Positions 7,652 to 11,987 of a DNA stretch of 11,987 nucleotides are shown here, in pieces. The DNA is from an uncultured Sutterella sp. (GTDB lineage: Bacteria > Pseudomonadota > Gammaproteobacteria > Burkholderiales > Burkholderiaceae_F), in assembly GCA_905206345.1 (NCBI GenBank), contig CAJLGW010000060.1:1-11987 (forward strand), written 5' to 3'. The position numbers were made by a program, and so were the translations under genes. The notes beneath the pieces were generated by a model. The model saw only the letters and a list, made by a program, of their open reading frames with translations, was not told the origin of the DNA and did no database searches. Each line of letters starts with the position of its first letter. The stretch's first letter is position 1.

Positions 7652-7667
7652 AGTCAGTTAACTGACT
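7652..7667. promoter_or_regulatory. perfect 16-bp palindrome, candidate operator
   Basis: AGTCAGTTAACTGACT reads identically on both strands. It lies about 62 nt upstream of the first transporter start and 2 nt after a smaller inverted repeat (GCGC-TGA-GCGC, 7639-7649). No convincing -35/-10 pair is visible between it and the gene, though TAAGAT at 7693-7698 could be a -10. A dimeric repressor or activator site controlling the transporters is plausible. No regulator gene is present nearby to support a family assignment. Confidence 0.45.
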
Positions 7668-7728
7668 AACTCTTTCCGATTTTTAAACTCAATAAGATTG
7701 TCATTGTGATTTTTAGTTGGAGTTCACA

Positions 7729-8928
7729 ATGCGATTTGAAAAACGTTGGGTTTATCTGTTTCTTTTTTGGTTAATCAATTTTTGCTTAGGTTCCTTTTAC
7801 GCATGGAGCGTCTATTCAAGTTGGTTAAGTCAACATTATTCTGACGTCGCACAAGCGGCGATTACCACGGCTTCATTAACGTATGTCTTTAGTATTGGCG
7901 CAGCCTTAAATCCCGTGGCCATGATCATGGGCGGTTGTTTATCGGATCGTTTTGGCCCCAAAATCGTTTTGTTTGTCGGTGGCTTTTTGGTGGCCTTGGG
8001 TTACTTCTTGATGGCCATAAGCGACAGCCCCTCGCTTTTATTGTTGGGCTATGGCATTGCGCTTGGGATGGGCTCGGGGGCTTGTGTGATTGTAACGGTG
8101 ACTACGGCCGTGAAGCTTTTTCCTGAAATGCGTGGTTTTGCGGGCGGCTCTGTCAGTGCCTTCTATGGCGTGGGATGCATTTGTTTGGCCCCGGTTGCCA
8201 ATGCGTTTGCCGAACAGATGGGGATATCAACGACTTTGATCCTTTTCTCCGTTGTCTATCTTATCGTGATTTGGGCAAGTGCCTTTATTGTGAATATCAA
8301 GCCCGCAACCGCCAAGGTCAGTACTGAAAATTCTTCTGACTTAAATTGGTTGGGCATGATCAAAACAGCACGCTTTTGGTCGATGTTTGTCTTGTTTGTC
8401 GTGGTGACGTTGTCGCCGTTGATGCTCTTTTCTCAAACCGTCACGGTTGCTCAAGCTCAAATTCACTTGTCTTTGCCGGTTGCCGTTTTATCAATTTCGG
8501 TTTTGGCGTGTGCCAATACAATGGCTCGATTTTTGGCGGGGATTTTGTCTGACCGTATCGGTCGCGTGAATACAATTACGATTGCCGTGTGTTTGTCGCT
8601 CACGGGCTTGGGGCTTTTAAGTTTGGCCGGTAACGGTGATCAATGGCTCTTTTTCGCAGGCCTCATTTGTATCGGTGCTTGCTTTGGTTCGAGCATAGGT
8701 GTTTTTCCGAGCTACACCGCTGAGCAGTTTGGTGTTTCTCACACGAGTATGAACTACGGTGTATTGGCCTTAGCTTTTTCTGTTGCCAGTTTAATTGGGC
8801 CTAACATTATTCAATTGACGGTGACAAACGGCAATTATCAAACGGCTTATCAAGCGGCCATGATGATCAGCACTTTGGGGCTCGTTGCCGCCTACTTCTG
8901 TCGCCGATTTGAGCTCAAAACAAAATAG
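7729..8928 (+). CDS. major facilitator superfamily transporter, OFA-like (first of two)
   Basis: This 399-residue inner-membrane protein has about 12 hydrophobic segments arranged as two six-helix halves. The N-terminal pattern INFCLGSFYAWSVY resembles the oxalate/formate antiporter (OFA) family. The signature loop between helices 2 and 3 is GGCLSDRFGPKIVLFVGG (68-85), and a second copy in the other half is AGILSDRIGRVNT. The substrate is probably a small organic anion, but the sequence does not define it. The start is the ATG at 7729: GGAG (7719-7722) is a good Shine-Dalgarno, and the neighbouring paralog begins at the aligned methionine. A TTG at 7717 would put the Shine-Dalgarno inside the gene. 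It follows a tRNA terminator, so it needs its own promoter. A stem-loop with a T tract follows it. Confidence 0.88.
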   Translation: MRFEKRWVYLFLFWLINFCLGSFYAWSVYSSWLSQHYSDVAQAAITTASLTYVFSIGAALNPVAMIMGGCLSDRFGPKIVLFVGGFLVALGYFLMAISDSPSLLLLGYGIALGMGSGACVIVTVTTAVKLFPEMRGFAGGSVSAFYGVGCICLAPVANAFAEQMGISTTLILFSVVYLIVIWASAFIVNIKPATAKVSTENSSDLNWLGMIKTARFWSMFVLFVVVTLSPLMLFSQTVTVAQAQIHLSLPVAVLSISVLACANTMARFLAGILSDRIGRVNTITIAVCLSLTGLGLLSLAGNGDQWLFFAGLICIGACFGSSIGVFPSYTAEQFGVSHTSMNYGVLALAFSVASLIGPNIIQLTVTNGNYQTAYQAAMMISTLGLVAAYFCRRFELKTK

Positions 8929-8951
8929 GCAATACAGGTTTTCCTGATTAC

Positions 8952-9000
8952 AGAAAGTCCTAGATTTCGTTACGATGAATCTCGGACTTTCTCCATTTTT
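8952..9000 (+). terminator. long stem-loop with T tract between the two transporters
   Basis: AGAAAGTCC (8952-8960) pairs with GGACTTTCT (8984-8992). After one mismatch, AGATT (8962-8966) pairs with AATCT (8978-8982), and TCGT/ACGA (8967-8970 and 8972-8975) can close the top. TTTTT follows at 8996-9000 after a three-base gap. This fits an intrinsic terminator for the first transporter. It ends only 11-20 nt before the second transporter's start, so it may instead act as an attenuator or hide the ribosome binding site. Confidence 0.6.
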
Positions 9001-9011
9001 GGGCTTTTGCG

Positions 9012-10211
9012 ATGCGACTTCAACAACGTTGGTTTTACCTGGCTATTTTTTGGTTAATGAACTTTTGTTTGGGCTCCTACTATGCGTGGGGTGCCTATGC
9101 GAGTTTTCTCACCGCTCACTATGCTGAATTGGGCACCGCAAACTTGTCCGCCTCGTCTCTAACGTACATCTATTCAACCGCCGCCACACTTTGCCCCATT
9201 ACGATGATTTGGGCTGGCTACATGACCGATCGGTTAGGGCCGAGAATGGTGCTCTTTTTGGGTGGAGCGCTTGAAGCGTTGGGTTACTTCTTAATGAGCA
9301 TGAGTACCAATGCAGAAACGCTTTTTTGGGGCTTTGGCGTGGCTTTAGGGATCGGTAGCGGTTGTTGTGTTATTTCAACGACTGCGACCGCTGTAAAGCT
9401 TTTTCCTGAGCGAAGAGGATTTGCAGGCGGTTCTGTCACTGCCTTTTATGGGGTGGGCTCGATTTGTGTTCCGATTTTGACGAGTTGGTTGGGCAATGCC
9501 ATTGGGATTGAAGCAACACTTCAGCTTTACGCCGTCATTTGTCTCGTTGTGATTTGGGGCGGGATTGTCTTTGTTAAGGTCGGGCCCACGAATACTAAGA
9601 AATCCGTGATTCCTAAGGGCGACCTTAATTGGCGTCAGATGCTTAAAACGCATCGCTTTTGGGTGATGTTTACGACGTTCGTGATGGGATCCATTGCCGC
9701 ACAGATGATGTTTTCTCAAACGGTTTCAATTGCACAAAATCAGATTAATTTATCCGTTTCGGCTGCGGTTCTCTCTATTTCTGTCTTGGCCTTTGCCAAT
9801 ACGTTTGCGCGTTTTACGGCCGGGGCCATTTCAGATGCCATTGGTCGCGTCAACACCATCATTGTGGCGTTAGCGTGTTCAGCTTTAGGTCTTCTTTGTT
9901 TAACGCTTGCCGGGCACGGCGATCAGTACCTCTTTTTTGCGGGCCTTGCCGGTATCGGTCTTTGTTACGGGTCTTGCGTAGGCGTCTTTCCAGGATTTAC
10001 TACGGAGCAGTTCGGTGTCACGAATGCTAGTTTAAATTACGGCATTATGACGCTTGCGTTTGCTGTGGCGGGTATCGTGGGTCCCAATATCATTCAGTGG
10101 GTTGTCACGGGCGGCAATTACGACACTGGGTACTTTTTTGCGATCGGATTCAGTGTGATCGGTATTGTGGCTACTTATGCGTGTCGAACCTTCGATTTGA
10201 AGCGCCGGTAG
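9012..10211 (+). CDS. major facilitator superfamily transporter, OFA-like (second of two)
   Basis: This is a 399-residue paralog of the gene just upstream: by eye 31 of the first 60 residues are identical, and similarity continues to the C-terminus (CRRFELK versus CRTFDLK). It has the same layout of about 12 membrane segments, the OFA-like N-terminus MNFCLGSYYAWGAY, the helix 2-3 signature AGYMTDRLGPRMVLFLGG (68-85) and AGAISDAIGRVNT in the second half. Here the second-half DR is DA. The pair looks like an old tandem duplication, possibly with different substrates or affinities. The start aligns with the upstream paralog. Its Shine-Dalgarno is poor (only GGG at 9001-9003), and a strong stem-loop lies immediately upstream, so expression may depend on read-through or a regulated structure. 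The substrate is unknown. Confidence 0.88.
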   Translation: MRLQQRWFYLAIFWLMNFCLGSYYAWGAYASFLTAHYAELGTANLSASSLTYIYSTAATLCPITMIWAGYMTDRLGPRMVLFLGGALEALGYFLMSMSTNAETLFWGFGVALGIGSGCCVISTTATAVKLFPERRGFAGGSVTAFYGVGSICVPILTSWLGNAIGIEATLQLYAVICLVVIWGGIVFVKVGPTNTKKSVIPKGDLNWRQMLKTHRFWVMFTTFVMGSIAAQMMFSQTVSIAQNQINLSVSAAVLSISVLAFANTFARFTAGAISDAIGRVNTIIVALACSALGLLCLTLAGHGDQYLFFAGLAGIGLCYGSCVGVFPGFTTEQFGVTNASLNYGIMTLAFAVAGIVGPNIIQWVVTGGNYDTGYFFAIGFSVIGIVATYACRTFDLKRR

Positions 10212-10216
10212 ACAAG

Positions 10217-10250
10217 AAAAAAGGAGGTTTCAATGTGACTTGAACCCCCC
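10217..10250 (-). terminator. intrinsic terminator of the minus-strand aminotransferase
   Basis: Read on the minus strand, GGGGGGTTCAA pairs with TTGAAACCTCC across a 6-base loop, with one G-T wobble and one mismatch, and TTTTTT follows (complement of 10217-10222). On the plus strand the hairpin is weaker and has no T tract, so it serves the minus-strand gene that ends at 10278. It starts 6 nt after the stop of the convergent transporter. Confidence 0.75.
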
Positions 10251-10277
10251 ATCTCTCGGAGTTAATTTTCAATCAGA

Positions 10278-11042
10278 TTAGATCCAGTTCTTTTGACGGA
10301 ATTCTTTGAGCTTTTTAACAAAGTAGCGCATTTGGTCAGGCGTGCCCAATGAAATACGGCACCATGTCGTGGCAGGCGGGAAAGGACGACCTACCATGAT
10401 GTTTTCTGCTTTCATGCGATCCATAAAGGGCTTCAACGGAGCCTTTAAATCCATAAACACGAAGTTCGTTTGACTCTTAAGGTAATCGATCTTAAGTTCA
10501 TCCAATGCATCGGTTAAGATTTTTCTTGCCTTGGCATTTTCGTTACGGCTCACCTTCAAGAATTCTTTATCCGTGATTTCTGCCAATGCGGCTTCAATCG
10601 AGCATGTATTCATCATGATGTCGTAGGCGACATGAGCACGGGCTTTTTTGATAACGGAGGGGGCTGCGTAGGTAAAGCCCAAACGCATCCCCGCCATGGC
10701 AAAAATCTTAGAGAAGGTCTTCAACACGCAAAGATTTTCGTAGCCTTCATCAACCAAGACCTTGGCAGAGACAAAGCCAGGGGCATTGACGAATTCAGCG
10801 TAAGCTTCGTCAATGACAAACATCGTATTGGCAGGCTTTGAACGAATCCAATTAAGTAATGCCTTAGAGTCAACAATGGTTGAAGTCGGGTTATTCGGAT
10901 TGACAAAGTAGACAATAGACGGCCCCTTGTATGAGGCAACGGCTTTTTTCAACCCTTCAAGATCAATACTCCAATTCTTGCCCATGGGAACTTTCGTAAT
11001 GCGCGTATGACCGTTTTTACGAACAGTATCTTCACAGAAAAT
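10278..11042 (-). pseudogene. HisC-like PLP-dependent aminotransferase, N-terminus lost to an insertion element
   Basis: The frame encodes the C-terminal about 254 residues of a class I/II aminotransferase related to histidinol-phosphate aminotransferase. An ATG at 10985 is internal: in-frame family-like sequence (FCEDTVRKNGHTRITKVP) continues upstream to 11042, where a TGA at 11043-11045 and the left end of an insertion element begin. Present are YFVNPNNPTS, the cofactor aspartate box FVIDEAYAEF, the PLP lysine in KTFSKIFAMAGMRLGF, and the C-terminal arginine region RISLGTPDQM. Missing are the N-terminal arm and the PLP phosphate-binding glycine/serine loop, so the fragment is very unlikely to be active. 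In family members the missing part is about 100-150 residues, sometimes with a signal peptide; it should lie beyond the element, outside this window. No Shine-Dalgarno precedes 10985. Its terminator is intact, which suggests recent disruption. True HisC function is uncertain; many relatives are general aminotransferases. Confidence 0.82.
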
Positions 11043-11049
11043 TCACGGC

Positions 11050-11100
11050 GGAAGCCTCCATTAATGGGAGGAGGAAGCCATGCAACGACGTCAGTCGTTG
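11050..11100. repeat. left-end hairpins and direct repeat of the TnpB element
   Basis: Two stem-loops lie side by side. CCTCCA (11055-11060) can pair with TGGGAGG (11065-11071) with one bulged G across a TTAA loop. CAACGAC (11083-11089) pairs perfectly with GTCGTTG (11094-11100) across GTCA. The heptamer GGAAGCC occurs twice in direct orientation, at 11050-11056 and 11073-11079, flanking the first hairpin. Subterminal imperfect palindromes are what Y1 transposases recognise in IS605-type ends. The pattern also resembles the hairpin at the 3' end of TnpB guide RNAs; which it is cannot be decided here. Confidence 0.6.
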
Positions 11101-11116
11101 AAGTAAAATACGTCCA

Positions 11117-11987
11117 ATGACTAGCCCAAGCTTCATTCTCGAACTCCCTATTAAAGTCAACGATTCTGAATCAAGGATGATTCTCAGAAAGTTTGAGTTT
11201 GCCCGTCTGCTTCATAACGCAACATTGGGCACTGCCTTGGGACAGCTGCAACAAATGCGACAAGACCCTCAGTGGAAAAAAGCGTGTAACTTGCCAAAAG
11301 GAAAAGAGCGATCAGAACTCTTTCGAAATCTCGATCGTCAGTACCGGTTAACCGAGTATGACCTGCACGCTGTGATTGCGAAGCACCGTGAGAGAAGCGG
11401 ACGAAAAGATCAGTTGGGTATCAATGAAACCCAAAAAATTGCCACTCGTGTTTATCAAAGCATTCGTCGTTATCAGCTTGGATTGGGAGGTCGCCCTCGC
11501 TTTAAGTCTGTTTCCCGTGGTTTGCACAGCATTGAGGGAAAGACTAACACCACCGGCTTGAAGTTCAATGTTCAAAAATCCGTTCTCAGTTGGTGTAAAC
11601 ATGATTACCGCGTTATCATTGATGCCCAAGATGACTACATCCAAAGGGCGCTTCAAAAAGACGATGGTACCAGGTACAAGAAGATTAAATACTGCCGGTT
11701 GGTTCGTAAGACCATTAAAAACCGTGAGCGCTTCTTTTTGCAAGTTCTCTTGGAAGGAATCGCCCCCGTTAAGCATATTTATGCACCCGACAGTGAACGC
11801 CTTTCCATTGATCCGGGACCTCAAGCCATTGCTGTATTTTGTGAACAATTCGCAGGGAAGATCCAGATAGCGCCAACGGCAAAAGTTAATGAAACGGTCA
11901 TTCGTCGAATGCAACGATCGATGGATCGAAGTTTGCGTCAAAATAATGAAGAGGTCTATGAAAGTAATGGAACTCTGAAAAAGGGTG
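11117..11987 (+). CDS. tnpB: TnpB-family RNA-guided nuclease (OrfB), 3' truncated by window edge
   Basis: An open frame of 290 codons runs from the ATG at 11117 to the window end with no stop. TnpB proteins are RNA-guided DNA nucleases of IS605-type elements and ancestors of Cas12. Seen in order: a basic helical N-terminal region with the LTEYDLHAVIAKH and YQSIRRYQLGLGGRPRFK boxes (up to residue 130), the SIEGKTNTTGLKF segment (138-150), a beta-rich part with ERFFLQVLLEGIAP (204-217), and the RuvC-I motif LSIDPGPQAIAVF with catalytic aspartate D232. A helix with QRSMDRSLRQNN and NGTLKKG follows, as in one TnpB subgroup. The RuvC-II glutamate, zinc ribbon and RuvC-III aspartate would lie past the edge. 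At least five arginine codons are AGA/AGG, absent from lepA, consistent with foreign origin. No clear Shine-Dalgarno precedes the ATG, so the exact start is uncertain. Confidence 0.87.
   Translation, partial: MTSPSFILELPIKVNDSESRMILRKFEFARLLHNATLGTALGQLQQMRQDPQWKKACNLPKGKERSELFRNLDRQYRLTEYDLHAVIAKHRERSGRKDQLGINETQKIATRVYQSIRRYQLGLGGRPRFKSVSRGLHSIEGKTNTTGLKFNVQKSVLSWCKHDYRVIIDAQDDYIQRALQKDDGTRYKKIKYCRLVRKTIKNRERFFLQVLLEGIAPVKHIYAPDSERLSIDPGPQAIAVFCEQFAGKIQIAPTAKVNETVIRRMQRSMDRSLRQNNEEVYESNGTLKKG

Larger units (their letters stand above)
11043..11987 (+). mobile_element. left part of a TnpB-carrying insertion element (IS200/IS605 superfamily, possibly IS1341-like)
   Basis: The aminotransferase frame stops abruptly near 11042. 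It is followed by 70 nt of hairpin-rich non-coding sequence and then a tnpB gene, a typical left end of an IS605-superfamily element. No tnpA (Y1 HUH transposase) gene lies between the left end and tnpB, so either the element carries tnpB only or tnpA is downstream of the window. The boundary is inferred from the broken gene: an intact aminotransferase cannot include the in-frame TGA at 11043-11045, so the junction is at or left of about 11045. The right end is outside the window. IS605-type elements make no target duplication, so none is expected. Confidence 0.75.

Noticed and set aside
11042..11046. TTCAC as the target-adjacent motif of the TnpB element
   Set aside because: If TTCAC belonged to the original target, the aminotransferase frame would contain a TGA stop there. 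The motif therefore cannot be wholly ancestral unless the gene was already broken, and the true motif needs the empty site.
11348..11941. 197-codon open frame on the minus strand inside the element
   Set aside because: It is antisense to the tnpB frame, which has recognisable TnpB boxes. The minus-strand product has no recognisable motif.

Overview
The window looks like a chromosomal segment of a betaproteobacterium. The gene order lepA-lepB-rnc-era-recO-pdxJ-acpS-nagZ is typical of that class. The strong preference for TTG leucine codons, the OFA-type transporters and the HisC-like aminotransferase suggest a gut Sutterellaceae member (Sutterella/Parasutterella-like). The class is well supported; the family is inference from memory, not from a search.

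Positions 1-198 are an untranslated leader. A candidate extended -10 promoter lies near 92-100, followed by several short inverted repeats. Positions 199-7414 hold eight tightly packed + strand genes, with gaps of 8-17 nt or overlaps of 4 and 8 nt. They look like one operon for core functions: ribosome-associated GTPases (LepA, Era), signal peptidase I, RNase III, RecO recombination mediator, the last step of pyridoxine 5'-phosphate synthesis (PdxJ), holo-ACP synthase and the peptidoglycan-recycling glucosaminidase NagZ. Positions 7415-7640 hold a tRNA-Gly(GCC) gene with its own promoter, an AT-rich inverted repeat just upstream of that promoter, and a clear intrinsic terminator.

Positions 7640-10211 are an accessory block with two tandem, paralogous 399-residue major facilitator transporters resembling the oxalate/formate antiporter family. 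A perfect 16-bp palindrome precedes the first. A long stem-loop with a T tract separates the two. From 10278 a convergent, HisC-like PLP-dependent aminotransferase fragment runs on the minus strand and has its own terminator at 10217-10250. Its reading frame breaks near 11042, where the left end of a TnpB-carrying insertion element begins. The element's tnpB (11117 to the window edge, cut off by the edge) has no stop in 290 codons. It carries the first RuvC motif and the GRPRFK-type core of TnpB proteins. The aminotransferase has therefore lost its N-terminal part to this element.

I found no CRISPR array, defence island or clearly new multi-gene system. The points most worth a second look are the TnpB element and its end structure inside the aminotransferase gene, the unusual stem-loop between the paralogous transporters, and the palindromes in the transporter and tRNA upstream regions.
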